Positions 18,481 to 27,037 of a stretch of 38,387 nucleotides of DNA are shown here, in pieces. How positions within the stretch are numbered: the first letter of the stretch is position 1; every line of letters begins with the position of its first letter. The DNA lies in assembly GCA_018711925.1 (NCBI GenBank), contig DVHR01000028.1:1-38387 (forward strand). Direction: 5' to 3'. Position numbers and translations under genes: made by a program. The notes beneath the pieces are model-generated. The model ran no database searches, was not told where the DNA came from, and saw nothing but the letters and a program-made list of their open reading frames with translations. The DNA comes from Candidatus Coprenecus pullicola. GTDB taxonomy: Bacteria > Bacteroidota > Bacteroidia > Bacteroidales > UBA932.

Positions 18481-20250
18481 CTATTCCACGACTGTCGCTG
18501 TCCCGGCAAAGTGTCCGGACAGATCCCCGTAAGTAGTAAAGTCAAGTGTTATCTGGTCTCCTTCCAGACTCACCTCCAGGGTTCCCATCACACTGCCGTC
18601 TTCCTGATACTGCCATGTACGGCCGTCATACTCGAACTTCATGGTGTCCTTGAATGTGGAGAAACCGACTCCGGCTCCGCAATTGAACGCCTCCTCGGGA
18701 GCCGTGATGTGTATGGCTCCGTCATCCTCGAAATCGGCGACTGTGTCAAGGCCGGGAGCGGCACTTACCCATATCTCCCACAGAGCCCCGCCGCTTTTAT
18801 CCACCAGCACAGACTGAATGGATTCCGTGACACCCATATAGGTAAACTCGTTCGGTTCTTCCGGCACATAGTCAACCGAGAGGCAGGCACCATCAAAATC
18901 CAACGACACTTCCGTTCCGTCACCGAAAGCCACGGTGATTCTGGCTACAAACTGCTCGGGATCCGAGGCACTGCGCTCCACGCTCACTGTTCCGGACGCC
19001 TCCAGAGGATCGTCATCAGAAGTGGCCGCAGGCATCTCTCCCGTCATATTATCCACATAGAACAGATAAAAATACTTGTCCGTAGCAGTAATGTCAAACT
19101 CGTTTCCCGTAAGGTCATCCTCGCTCAGCACAAGACCAAAATAGCCTACGGCATCTTCTATTTCCCCGAAATACTCAATGTCGGCGGAAGTAAAATAAAG
19201 ATACACAAACCCGTCCATATCCAAATAGAATGAAGCCCTGACAGGTTGAGTGTCACCGTTTACTGTAATGGTACTTCCTTCCTGAGGAGTGTCTCCGGTC
19301 ATCATACCGGTTGCGTTGACTCCGACAGACGGACCTCCTGTGAAATTAAGAGACATATACAGTACATATTCTTTTGTACCGTCTTCGTGATCTATGCGCA
19401 CATAACCGGAATCCAGCAGTTCACGGCCGCTGCCGGGGGTGATTGAAAGTTCTGTCTGGTCACTGCCTCTGTATCCGTAGATGACAGCCGACTCGGTCAG
19501 CACGTCCATGTCCTGGTTTAGAAACTCAGGCAAAATCAGCAACTGGATATAGTCGTAGCCGCCGTCATATATATCATTGAAGAGACCGGCATCAGGTTCC
19601 GGTGTTACAGTAAACATAACGTAGCCCTCGAAATCCTCCACTGCAGCCGTTCCAACTGCCGACTCCTCTCCGTCTACGACAAATGTCATATCGTTCTCCG
19701 GATAGAGGGACGGCTCATCTGACATGTCCAGAACGACAGACGCATTGCCTCGGAACTCCACATCTCCGGACAGAGTCATTGAGAACTCTATGATTCCCGT
19801 CACGGTCTCCGCCCCCTCTTCCACTATCATGGTAACTGTCAAAGAGCCTTCACTCACGATATCAGATGATGTCTCCGATATATCCAGAACTGTCTCTCCA
19901 TCCTTTACATACCTCATCTCAAAACCTGCAGGCACAGCGGCGAAGTCCATCTCATAGACATTAGTATCACTTTCAACATCATCTCCGGGCAGGATGGAGA
20001 CATACTCATCATTTACACCGTCAAGCTGGCCGGCCGAGGTGACACCCTCCCGGGAGACAAGATAAATCACCCCTGTCTCCATATCCACAAACCGGCTCTT
20101 AATCTCTGTCACCGTACCATTATACTCGATTGCATTGTCCAGCTCGACAGGCGGTTTCGGTTCTGGCTCTGCCGGACTATCATTCTTCTTGCATGACACA
20201 AGGGCCGCCAGCATCATGGCTGCCACTGCGAATACTTTTAAATTTTTCAT
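18481..20250 (-). CDS. Lipoprotein with four tandem beta-rich units
   Basis: A 589-residue lipoprotein of no family I recognise. The signal sequence MKNLKVFAVAAMMLAALVSC gives an acylated Cys20, followed by a Glu/Pro linker. The remainder reads as four consecutive units of about 120-140 residues, roughly 38-177, 185-319, 324-460 and 467-589. Each opens with a pattern like ...D-x-x-G-x-(V/I)-Y-L and closes with a (E/S)G-(T/S)-(L/V)-x-V segment and a final strand pair: SEGSLTVTMIV, DSGYVRIDHED, ASGTVSVERSA and VMGTLEVSLEG. The units are diverged and very acidic. Lengths and borders are by eye. The middle gene of three, it starts 34 nt after the 394-residue protein's stop and ends one base before the 185-residue protein's start. 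Binding or adhesion is plausible, but nothing shows it directly. Confidence 0.65.
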   Translation of the reverse strand: MKNLKVFAVAAMMLAALVSCKKNDSPAEPEPKPPVELDNAIEYNGTVTEIKSRFVDMETGVIYLVSREGVTSAGQLDGVNDEYVSILPGDDVESDTNVYEMDFAAVPAGFEMRYVKDGETVLDISETSSDIVSEGSLTVTMIVEEGAETVTGIIEFSMTLSGDVEFRGNASVVLDMSDEPSLYPENDMTFVVDGEESAVGTAAVEDFEGYVMFTVTPEPDAGLFNDIYDGGYDYIQLLILPEFLNQDMDVLTESAVIYGYRGSDQTELSITPGSGRELLDSGYVRIDHEDGTKEYVLYMSLNFTGGPSVGVNATGMMTGDTPQEGSTITVNGDTQPVRASFYLDMDGFVYLYFTSADIEYFGEIEDAVGYFGLVLSEDDLTGNEFDITATDKYFYLFYVDNMTGEMPAATSDDDPLEASGTVSVERSASDPEQFVARITVAFGDGTEVSLDFDGACLSVDYVPEEPNEFTYMGVTESIQSVLVDKSGGALWEIWVSAAPGLDTVADFEDDGAIHITAPEEAFNCGAGVGFSTFKDTMKFEYDGRTWQYQEDGSVMGTLEVSLEGDQITLDFTTYGDLSGHFAGTATVVE

Positions 20251-20284
20251 AAAGCTTTATTTCTTTACTGATTAATACCTTTGT

Positions 20285-21469
20285 TCATAGACTTATAGGG
20301 CCTGACGTCCTCCAGACTCCGCTCACACGATGAGCCGGTTCTCCGCAGTCCGTCAGCTCAATTGTAAGCGTATGCGCATCACCATCCCTGTCGACACACA
20401 CCGTACCGCCTGTGATACGCCCGTAACTTATCCACATGCCGTCATCTATCTCCTGATACCATGTGCCCGTATTGTGCTCGAATACATCAGCCGCGCCTTC
20501 CACGACACGGAAAGGAACAATACTCTCCTTGTCCATATAAGTGCCGCCTATCCTGTTTGCCATAGTATATGTTCCTGCAGGTATTCCGTCTGCCGGGTCC
20601 GCATCTCCCGGCACGAACAACTCAAGATGCAGCAGACGGCCCGTACCGGAAGGCCAGTCCTGCGACAGATCCACACCCGGCTCAGCCAAGTACAACAGGA
20701 AAAGCCTGTAATTGTCTTCTCCTGTGAAAAAATAGTCTCCTTTGTCTATAAGACGCGCCTGAGTCATACCGTCCAGCGTCACATCCGATGTCAGATTGGT
20801 ATTAGGGATCTCAGTACCCGGATCATCCTGAGAGTTGTCCACAGGGTCAAATTTGCCAGTACATGAAAAATATCTTTTCATATACTCCGTACCCACCATG
20901 ATACCCTCTACTGTAAATGTGCCGTCACCATTATCCGTTATGGTAAAAGAGCCTTCCCTAAGCAGGTCCGCCTCAAAATCCGTAGTACCGGCAGGTATAT
21001 CTCCGAAAAAGCACCCGTCAGGACGCAGGACCGTCTCCCCGGGAAACTCTATCTCATACAGCACTCCCTGCACGTAAGTTCCTTCTGAGGCATCCATACT
21101 GTTGGCAGGCGCGTTATATTCACCGGCCAGATAATTCAACGACGGTTCCTGAGCCGCATTATACGGAGCATTGACAGCAAGTGACAAGAACTGACCAGGA
21201 CCTACGGGATATCCGGCCTCAACCTCCATATCCGTATAGAGATTGATCACCCAATAATCCGCAGAGGACTCCACTTCATCCCCGCCATAGTATATAAGAT
21301 TGAGGTTGACATAATCCGGACGGTCAGGGACAGGTTCCTCAAAACCGCCGTCATCCTGCGCGGGCGGATCGGGGTCCGGCACCGGTTCCGGTGACACCCC
21401 ACCCTTATCACAGGAATAGAAAACAGATACTGCAGCCAACAGCACTGACACATACAATAATTTTCTCAT
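20285..21469 (-). CDS. Lipoprotein with two tandem beta-rich units
   Basis: A 394-residue lipoprotein not assigned to a named family. The signal sequence ends VSVFYSC (Cys20), followed by a Pro/Asp/Glu-rich linker to about residue 52. Two units follow, about 54-208 and 226-391. Parallel landmarks are YYGGDEVESSADYWVINLYTD versus DYFFTGEDNYRLFLLYLAEPG, then GPGQFLSLAVNAPY versus GTGRLLHLELFVPG, then LAGEYNA versus PAGTYTM, and finally EGSFTITDNGDGTFTVEG versus GGTVCVDRDGDAHTLTI. This is the first gene of the operon, with a -7 box immediately upstream. The units look related to, but longer than, those in the next two proteins. Confidence 0.65.
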   Translation of the reverse strand: MRKLLYVSVLLAAVSVFYSCDKGGVSPEPVPDPDPPAQDDGGFEEPVPDRPDYVNLNLIYYGGDEVESSADYWVINLYTDMEVEAGYPVGPGQFLSLAVNAPYNAAQEPSLNYLAGEYNAPANSMDASEGTYVQGVLYEIEFPGETVLRPDGCFFGDIPAGTTDFEADLLREGSFTITDNGDGTFTVEGIMVGTEYMKRYFSCTGKFDPVDNSQDDPGTEIPNTNLTSDVTLDGMTQARLIDKGDYFFTGEDNYRLFLLYLAEPGVDLSQDWPSGTGRLLHLELFVPGDADPADGIPAGTYTMANRIGGTYMDKESIVPFRVVEGAADVFEHNTGTWYQEIDDGMWISYGRITGGTVCVDRDGDAHTLTIELTDCGEPAHRVSGVWRTSGPISL

Positions 21470-21488
21470 AACAGGTAAAATATTTTTT

Positions 21489-21516
21489 CAAAGATACATG
21501 AATGATCCTCGACAAA
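21489..21516 (-). promoter_or_regulatory. Promoter of the three-lipoprotein operon
   Basis: On the minus strand TATCTTTG (21489-21496) fits the -7 consensus and lies ~20 nt upstream of the first ATG. TTTG at 21513-21516 is 16 nt further upstream, a little closer than usual. Confidence 0.55.
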
Positions 21517-21567
21517 CGGCCTACAAAGACACGTTATTACGTATTATCATGTTCTTTTTACCGAATA

Positions 21568-22659
21568 TCAAAAGCCGAGCAGATAGAATACCGAGCCTAT
21601 GAGCACGGCAAAGACAGCATTGAGAACCTTCGCGACCAGAAAACTGCGCGTACTGGAGGCCAGCAAAGGAAGAGACGTGTGGCCGTCCTGGGACATGGAA
21701 CTCGTCAACAACACCGAAAACGGCACGATGCCTCCTGCAAAAAGCGAGATGAATACCATATGTGGACCGGACTCTGGAATCATACCGATCAAAGCGGCCA
21801 GAATCAGCAGATAATATGTGTTGTCCTTCAGCCAGTCTCCGATATCGACATAATGCATGACCACGGTTATCACGGCCAGTGCGCCGGCCGTCCACAAAAA
21901 GGTCTTGAGAGCGTGCTTGCAGATAACGTGATGCCACAGATGCTCCTTCACGAAGTGCTCGGAAGAGGCCGCCACCAACAGTACGACAAATATGCTGAGG
22001 ATGGCGAAAAGGATATTCATCCATCTCTCGCTGAGAAAATTAAAAGGAATCGCCGATGGAACCTCGGCCGCCTCTCCTCCCACATGCTCATGCTCCAGGA
22101 ATCCAGAGAAGACGGCAGCCACGAATATCAGGATGGCCACCATCAGGACAATCCGCTCCTTTCCGGAACCGCGCATCACCCTGTATGAAGACAGCCGGAA
22201 AATATTGGGGAACTCCCCCTTGTTGGCGTCATGCAGCTCGAATCCCGGGTCACAGTGAACCCTGAGGGGATGCTTCCGGAACATCAGGTCCGTCAACAGG
22301 CCGCACACGATGGCCAGGACAAAGAGCACCGCAAAGAGCACGAGAGCCTGACGCGGAATCATGGCCAGCATGACGAAGGACTCGTCCCCCGAGGAGGAAA
22401 TCATGGCCGCCACCAGTGCGCCCATGCTGATGATGCCATGAGAGTACAGCGACACAGCGGCGAACCCGCCTATGCATCCGGGTATGAGTCCGAGCAGGGC
22501 CCCGGCCGCCACCTGACGCAGCGGAGAGTCCTGCAGACGACCGAACCAGCGTCCGGCGGAAGCCACGTTGACATACTCTATCATGATCATCATCACCATG
22601 ACCAGGCTGGTGATGAGATAGGCGTTGAGCACTACATCCCTGAGCAGATGCCAGATCAT
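21568..22659 (-). CDS. Putative 10-TM manganese/heavy-metal transporter
   Basis: A 363-residue integral membrane protein resembling the putative 10TM heavy-metal exporter family (PF11449-like, often annotated as putative manganese transporter). About ten hydrophobic segments are visible, in two halves. A signature occurs once per half: GLIPGCIGGFAAVSLYSHG followed by MISSSGDESFVML, and GMIPESGPHMVFISLFAGG followed by TSSMSQDGHTSLPLL. The acidic, Ser-rich and His residues in these segments are likely metal contacts. A loop near residue 190 carries EHEHVGGE. Its ATG overlaps the TGA of the meaB gene (ATGA), implying translational coupling. Substrate and direction of transport are not established from sequence. 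Confidence 0.75.
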   Translation of the reverse strand: MIWHLLRDVVLNAYLITSLVMVMMIMIEYVNVASAGRWFGRLQDSPLRQVAAGALLGLIPGCIGGFAAVSLYSHGIISMGALVAAMISSSGDESFVMLAMIPRQALVLFAVLFVLAIVCGLLTDLMFRKHPLRVHCDPGFELHDANKGEFPNIFRLSSYRVMRGSGKERIVLMVAILIFVAAVFSGFLEHEHVGGEAAEVPSAIPFNFLSERWMNILFAILSIFVVLLVAASSEHFVKEHLWHHVICKHALKTFLWTAGALAVITVVMHYVDIGDWLKDNTYYLLILAALIGMIPESGPHMVFISLFAGGIVPFSVLLTSSMSQDGHTSLPLLASSTRSFLVAKVLNAVFAVLIGSVFYLLGF

Positions 22660-23777
22660 CCTCTGTACAGTTTGAGCAGCTCTCCGGCAGCGGAGAACGA
22701 GTCTATCTTGCCGTCCAGCACTGCCTTCTCATAATCCGGCATGGCCGCAGCCACTTTGGGATTGTCGTAGAACATATCTTTCAGGGAATTGTTGATGGTC
22801 TCGTACATCCAGTAGCGGTCCTGTTCCCGGCGGCGGTGCCAATAATAGCCGTTACCTTTCACCAATGCGAAATACTTCTCCATCATCGCCCAGATATCCT
22901 CCAGGCCCGTCTTCTCCACGGAAGACGCAGTCAGGGCCGTAGGCGCCCATCCGGACTCGGTCGGAGGGAAGAGATGCAGGGCGTTGGCATACAGGGCACG
23001 GGCCATGTTGGCTTTCTCCACATTGTTGCCGTCTGCCTTGTTGACCGTTATCAGGTCGGACATCTCCATGACTCCGCGCTTGATGCCCTGCAGGTCATCG
23101 CCTGCCCCGGATATCAGTATAAGCAGGAAGAAATCGCTCATCGAGTGTACAGCCGTCTCCGACTGCCCCACTCCCACTGTCTCAATGAAGACCACATCAT
23201 AGCCGGCAGCCTCGCACAGCAGGATGGTCTCGCGGGTCTTGCGGGCCACCCCGCCCAATGAGCCGGCGGACGGACTGGGACGGATAAACGCCATGGGATT
23301 GTTGCACAGGGTCTCCATGCGGGTCTTGTCTCCCAGGATACTGCCCTTGGTCTTCTCGCTGCTGGGGTCGATGGCCAGAACCGCGAGACGATGGCCCTTG
23401 CCGGTAACAAGATTGCCGAAAGCCTCGATGAAAGTACTCTTGCCGGCTCCGGGCACACCCGTGATGCCGATACGCATGGACTCCTTGCGCTTGGAGTGCT
23501 CCAGGCAGCGGACTATCAGCTCGTGCGCCATATCGCGGTGCTCGGGCAGGGAACTCTCCACCAAGGTGATGGCCTGACTGAGCACTATGGTGTTGCCCTC
23601 GACGATACCTTTCATGTAGTCGTCCACAGTCATGACCGTGCGGCGCTTGCGGACGATGTTGCTGAGGTAGGGATTGACTATAGGCGGCTGTTCTATCCCC
23701 TCGTTCATCACCAGGGCAGAGTCATCATGATGATACTCGTCGAAGAAGTCTCCCTGTCTGTCTGACTTATTGCTCAT
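22656..23777 (-). CDS. meaB: MeaB/ArgK-type GTPase, methylmalonyl-CoA mutase chaperone
   Basis: A 373-residue G3E-family P-loop GTPase. Walker A is GVPGAGKST at 107-115. Switch and metal-binding segments are IDPSSEKTKGSILGDKTRM and FIETVGVGQSE, and the base-recognition motif is NKAD. MeaB protects and reloads the cobalamin-dependent methylmalonyl-CoA mutase, a key step of succinate-to-propionate metabolism in Bacteroidales. The mutase subunits are not in this window. The N-terminus is ~30 residues longer than minimal homologues, with an Asp/His-rich stretch (DEYHHDD). It starts 7 nt after the DUF1573 gene and overlaps the downstream transporter by 4 nt. Confidence 0.92.
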   Translation of the reverse strand: MSNKSDRQGDFFDEYHHDDSALVMNEGIEQPPIVNPYLSNIVRKRRTVMTVDDYMKGIVEGNTIVLSQAITLVESSLPEHRDMAHELIVRCLEHSKRKESMRIGITGVPGAGKSTFIEAFGNLVTGKGHRLAVLAIDPSSEKTKGSILGDKTRMETLCNNPMAFIRPSPSAGSLGGVARKTRETILLCEAAGYDVVFIETVGVGQSETAVHSMSDFFLLILISGAGDDLQGIKRGVMEMSDLITVNKADGNNVEKANMARALYANALHLFPPTESGWAPTALTASSVEKTGLEDIWAMMEKYFALVKGNGYYWHRRREQDRYWMYETINNSLKDMFYDNPKVAAAMPDYEKAVLDGKIDSFSAAGELLKLYRG

Positions 23778-23784
23778 ATTCTTA

Positions 23785-24879
23785 CTATCTTACGGTATAT
23801 ACTACAAATAAATTGATTATCGGTCTGGTAGGGGAATTGGTAATAAGGGTTATGATGTTGAGCACCTCGCCGCTCTGTCCGGAAGTGTCCACCCTGACAT
23901 CCAGAGTACCGCTCTCCCCGTAGGGCACCGGATCCGGCAGGTTGACGGACAGACCCGGCTCACTGGCATCGGCCTTATATATCATAAAGGAATCCTTGCC
24001 GATATTCTTGACGGAAAACTTACCGGTCAGCACCTGACCGGCATCGACTGTGCCAAATTCCAGAGACGAGGACTCGAACTGCGGCAAGGCGCCGGCACGC
24101 TTCTGCGTTTCCGTCAGATCGGAGAAATTTTCCTTAATGAGAGCCTCAACCGTGAATGCCGCAGGATACTTCTGTCCGTTGACGACGACCGAAAAAGAGA
24201 AAGGAGTCTTGCCCCACCTCTCTCCGGAAGTTCTGCGGGTGTCCACCACGCAAGTAATCCTGGCCCTGGATTTCGCCGGTATGACATTTTCCGGCAGGGA
24301 TACGGACAAGCCTGGAGTCACGTCCTCGAAGCGTACCTCTATATCGCGGCCGGAGGTATTGGCAACCTCCACCTCCACGCTTCTGGCAAGTCCCTGGTCT
24401 ATCTGCCCCATGGATACCCATGTCTCCCTGAAGCCCAGAGGCCCGCACGATGACGGGAACAGTTCCGTGAGACTTTTCATCTTGTCGTGCGCCACCCCCC
24501 TGACCTTCAGCACAACAGGCTTGGTCAAACCGGACACATAGACCGTTATCGACTTATTGAACGGATAAGGGCCCTGGTCATTGGAGAAGACTACGGAGAC
24601 CTCCCCTGTCTTGCCTGGCATTATAGGTTCCTCCGTCCACGACGGCTCCGTACAGCCGCATGAAGTGACGACCCTGAATATGGCTACGGGCTTGTCACTG
24701 ACATTCTTCATCACAAAGGTACACTTCTGCGGCCCGTCCGCAATCATTATATCTCCGAAATCATGGATAACCTTATCGAAGGAGACTGTCTGCTCAAAGA
24801 CATTCTGCGCTCCCGCTCCGAATGAGCCGGCCATCACAGCCGCCAGCAGCACTATCATACTGAATATCCGACCTCTCAT
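23785..24879 (-). CDS. DUF1573 domain secreted protein
   Basis: A 364-residue exported protein with an N-terminal signal peptide (hydrophobic core IVLLAAVMAGSFGAGAQ, probable cleavage after AGA). It has a typical N-terminal DUF1573 domain at about 30-125 with KVIHDFGDI...F-x-x-KNVSDKP and the hallmark VVTSCGCTEPSW. A middle Ig-like region (about 140-250) and a second Ig-like repeat (about 268-364, SLEFGTVDAGQVLTGKFSVKNIG...) follow. DUF1573 proteins are abundant periplasmic or surface proteins of Bacteroidota with unknown roles. The gene is probably first of an operon with meaB and the transporter. A functional link to those two is not evident. Confidence 0.85.
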   Translation of the reverse strand: MRGRIFSMIVLLAAVMAGSFGAGAQNVFEQTVSFDKVIHDFGDIMIADGPQKCTFVMKNVSDKPVAIFRVVTSCGCTEPSWTEEPIMPGKTGEVSVVFSNDQGPYPFNKSITVYVSGLTKPVVLKVRGVAHDKMKSLTELFPSSCGPLGFRETWVSMGQIDQGLARSVEVEVANTSGRDIEVRFEDVTPGLSVSLPENVIPAKSRARITCVVDTRRTSGERWGKTPFSFSVVVNGQKYPAAFTVEALIKENFSDLTETQKRAGALPQFESSSLEFGTVDAGQVLTGKFSVKNIGKDSFMIYKADASEPGLSVNLPDPVPYGESGTLDVRVDTSGQSGEVLNIITLITNSPTRPIINLFVVYTVR

Positions 24880-24902
24880 ATTAATATCGCTAAAATCTTT
24901 GG

Positions 24903-24910
24903 CAAATATA
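24903..24910 (-). promoter_or_regulatory. Candidate -7 box of the DUF1573-meaB-transporter operon
   Basis: TATATTTG on the minus strand, 23 nt upstream of the DUF1573 ATG. The -33 region is only TTTC-like. A divergent TATATTTG for the ferredoxin gene lies 32 nt away. Confidence 0.5.
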
Positions 24911-24942
24911 GTCTTTTCTGCCCGATAATGGGAAATATTGAC

Positions 24943-24950
24943 TATATTTG
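24943..24950 (+). promoter_or_regulatory. Candidate -7 box of the ferredoxin gene
   Basis: TATATTTG on the plus strand, 33 nt upstream of the ferredoxin ATG; a weak TCTG occurs 22 nt before it as a poor -33 element. Confidence 0.5.
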
Positions 24951-24983
24951 CGGGAAATTATAACAACAAACTACATTTAAATT

Positions 24984-25154
24984 ATGGCACACAAAATTGA
25001 TCCTGATGCTTGCGTAGCATGTGGTTCCTGCATCGACGAATGCCCTCTGGGAGCCATTTCCGCCGGAGATGTTTACTCTATCGATCCTGACACTTGCGCT
25101 GACTGCGGTTCATGCGTAGACGCTTGTCCCAACGGAGCTATCTCACCGGCATAA
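24984..25154 (+). CDS. 2[4Fe-4S] ferredoxin
   Basis: A 56-residue low-potential electron carrier of the clostridial type. Two CxxCxxCxxxC clusters are present, at C10/C13/C16/C20 and C38/C41/C44/C48, each followed by the usual P-x-GAIS segment, so both cubane clusters should form. It starts [16 protein letters not shown] and ends GAISPA. Partners in anaerobes would be pyruvate:ferredoxin oxidoreductase, Rnf or hydrogenase; none is encoded here. The gene is monocistronic, with its own -7 box upstream and a bidirectional terminator shared with the convergent rho gene. Confidence 0.95.
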   Translation: MAHKIDPDACVACGSCIDECPLGAISAGDVYSIDPDTCADCGSCVDACPNGAISPA

Positions 25155-25172
25155 ATTTTCACTTAACAACAT

Positions 25173-25208
25173 AAAAAAATCCGACAGGTCATCCCTGCCG
25201 GATTTTTT
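25173..25208. terminator. Bidirectional intrinsic terminator between ferredoxin and rho
   Basis: Arms ATCCGACAGG (25179-25188) and CCTGCCGGAT (25194-25203) pair at 9 of 10 positions around a 5-nt loop. Seven A on the left (25173-25179) and six T on the right (25203-25208) make it functional in both directions. Confidence 0.9.
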
Positions 25209-25209
25209 A

Positions 25210-27030
25210 TTAACCATTCATCGATATCAGGAACTCCTCATTACTTACCGTCCCCTCCAACTGCTTCTTCATGAACTCCATGGCCTCCACGCTGGTCATG
25301 TCTGCCAGATAGTTGCGGAGAATCCACATACGGTTGATAGTGTCCTTGCTCAGAAGCAAATCATCGCGGCGGGTACTGCTGAGAGTGACGTCCACTGCCG
25401 GGAAGATACGCTTGTTGGCCAGTTTGCGGTCCAGTTGAAGCTCCATGTTGCCGGTTCCCTTGAACTCCTCGAAAATAACCTCATCCATCTTGGAGCCGGT
25501 ATCCGTCAGAGCAGTCGCAAGTATCGTCAGAGAACCGCCGTTCTCAATATTGCGGGCCGCACCGAAGAAACGCTTGGGTTTGTGAAGGGCATTGGCATCC
25601 ACACCGCCAGAGAGCACCTTGCCGGAAGCCGGCTGCACTGTATTGAATGCACGGGCCAGACGGGTAATCGAGTCAAGGAATATAACCACGTCGTGGCCGC
25701 ACTCCACCAGGCGCTTCGCCTTTTCAAGCACTATGCTGGCAACTTTCACATGCCTTTCCGCCGGCTCGTCAAAAGTAGAGGCGACTACCTCTGCCTTGAC
25801 GCTGCGCGCCATGTCAGTAACCTCCTCGGGACGCTCGTCTATCAGGAGCACTATCATATAGACCTCAGGATGATTGTCCGCTATTGCGTTGGCTATGGAC
25901 TTCAAAAGGATGGTCTTACCTGTCTTTGGCTGCGCTACTATAAGTCCGCGCTGGCCTTTTCCTATCGGAGTAAACAAGTCCACCACCCTACACGAGAGGT
26001 CATTGTGACCGTTTCCTGTAAGGGTAAACTTCTCATCGGGGAAAAGTGGCGTCAAGAAGTCAAAAGGAACTCTGTCCCTGATATACTCGGGAGTACGTCC
26101 GTTGATGGTATGAATCTTCACAAGGGGGAAATACTTGTCTCCCTCGCGCGGCGGACGAATCTCGCCTATGATGGTGTCTCCCGTCTTCAGGGCATAGGAC
26201 TTGATCTGGTTCTGCGACACATAGATGTCATCAGGTGAGTTCAGATAGTTGTAGTCAGACGAGCGGAGGAATCCGTAACCGTCCGGCATAATCTCCAGCA
26301 CGCCCTGAGCCTCCACGATACCCTCGTACTCGACCCTGGGCTGCTTCTGTTGGAAATCTTCTCTTTTTCTGTACTCCTCCCTAGGCTGTCTGGTCTCAGG
26401 TGAGGGCTGACTTTCAGAAACGGGATTCTGCTGCTGAGGCCGCTCTGCCACAACGGGATTCTGTTCCTGCTGTTGGGGCTGGGGCTGTGCCTGATTCTGC
26501 CCGCGGGGAGTACGCTTCCGCCCTCTGTGCGTACCCGGCTGCTTTGCCACCGGCGCCGCCTGAGAAGGAGTCTGCTCCGAACGCTGCTCCGTTGCATCGG
26601 GCTTAACAACAACTTCTTCTACCACTGCCTCGGATGGCTTAACCTCACCCTGCAGTGCTTCTGCTACAGGAGCCGCTGCCTCGGGAGCAGAGTTCTTCTT
26701 TGGACGCCCGCGTTTTCTCTTAACCGGAGCCTCAACGGCCGGGGCAGCAACCTCAGCCTGCTCCGGTTCCCTGTTTTCAGTTGCCTGTGTCTCAGATTTC
26801 TCCGTCCTGGTGTCCTCACTCTTCTGAGGCGCGTTCACCTGAGGAGTCTTGGATATCCTGCGACGTCTTTTCAAACGAGGCACCTCATCGCTCTGAACCG
26901 CCTGCTCATCCAGTATCCTGTATACCAGATCCTCCTTCGACATCGACTCGGCCTTTTTGATACCCAATTCCTTAGCAATGGCATTGAGTTCATCCAGGCT
27001 TTTTGAATGTAATTCCAATATTCCGTACAT
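25210..27030 (-). CDS. rho: Transcription termination factor Rho with long disordered insert
   Basis: A hexameric RNA helicase that ends transcription, 606 residues. The ATG at 27030 ([16 protein letters not shown]) opens the Rho N-terminal helical domain. A TTG two codons upstream is in frame but less likely. Residues ~48-236 are a low-complexity insert rich in Pro, Gln, Glu, Ala and Lys/Arg, with KRKRGRPKK (~104-112, AT-hook-like) and GRKRTPRG. The cold-shock RNA-binding domain follows ([15 protein letters not shown]...), then the ATPase with Walker A AQPKTGKT at ~367-374, [14 protein letters not shown], and the Q/R-loop region ([13 protein letters not shown]...[20 protein letters not shown]). 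In Bacteroides a comparable Rho insert has been reported to drive phase separation and affect gut fitness. The gene follows ridA by 7 nt and is last in lptD-ridA-rho. Confidence 0.96.
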   Translation of the reverse strand: MYGILELHSKSLDELNAIAKELGIKKAESMSKEDLVYRILDEQAVQSDEVPRLKRRRRISKTPQVNAPQKSEDTRTEKSETQATENREPEQAEVAAPAVEAPVKRKRGRPKKNSAPEAAAPVAEALQGEVKPSEAVVEEVVVKPDATEQRSEQTPSQAAPVAKQPGTHRGRKRTPRGQNQAQPQPQQQEQNPVVAERPQQQNPVSESQPSPETRQPREEYRKREDFQQKQPRVEYEGIVEAQGVLEIMPDGYGFLRSSDYNYLNSPDDIYVSQNQIKSYALKTGDTIIGEIRPPREGDKYFPLVKIHTINGRTPEYIRDRVPFDFLTPLFPDEKFTLTGNGHNDLSCRVVDLFTPIGKGQRGLIVAQPKTGKTILLKSIANAIADNHPEVYMIVLLIDERPEEVTDMARSVKAEVVASTFDEPAERHVKVASIVLEKAKRLVECGHDVVIFLDSITRLARAFNTVQPASGKVLSGGVDANALHKPKRFFGAARNIENGGSLTILATALTDTGSKMDEVIFEEFKGTGNMELQLDRKLANKRIFPAVDVTLSSTRRDDLLLSKDTINRMWILRNYLADMTSVEAMEFMKKQLEGTVSNEEFLISMNG

Positions 27031-27037
27031 CTGCAAA

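Noticed and set aside
27031..27036. TTG start for rho two codons before the ATG
   Set aside because: No ribosome-binding site supports it, and the ATG gives the family N-terminus.
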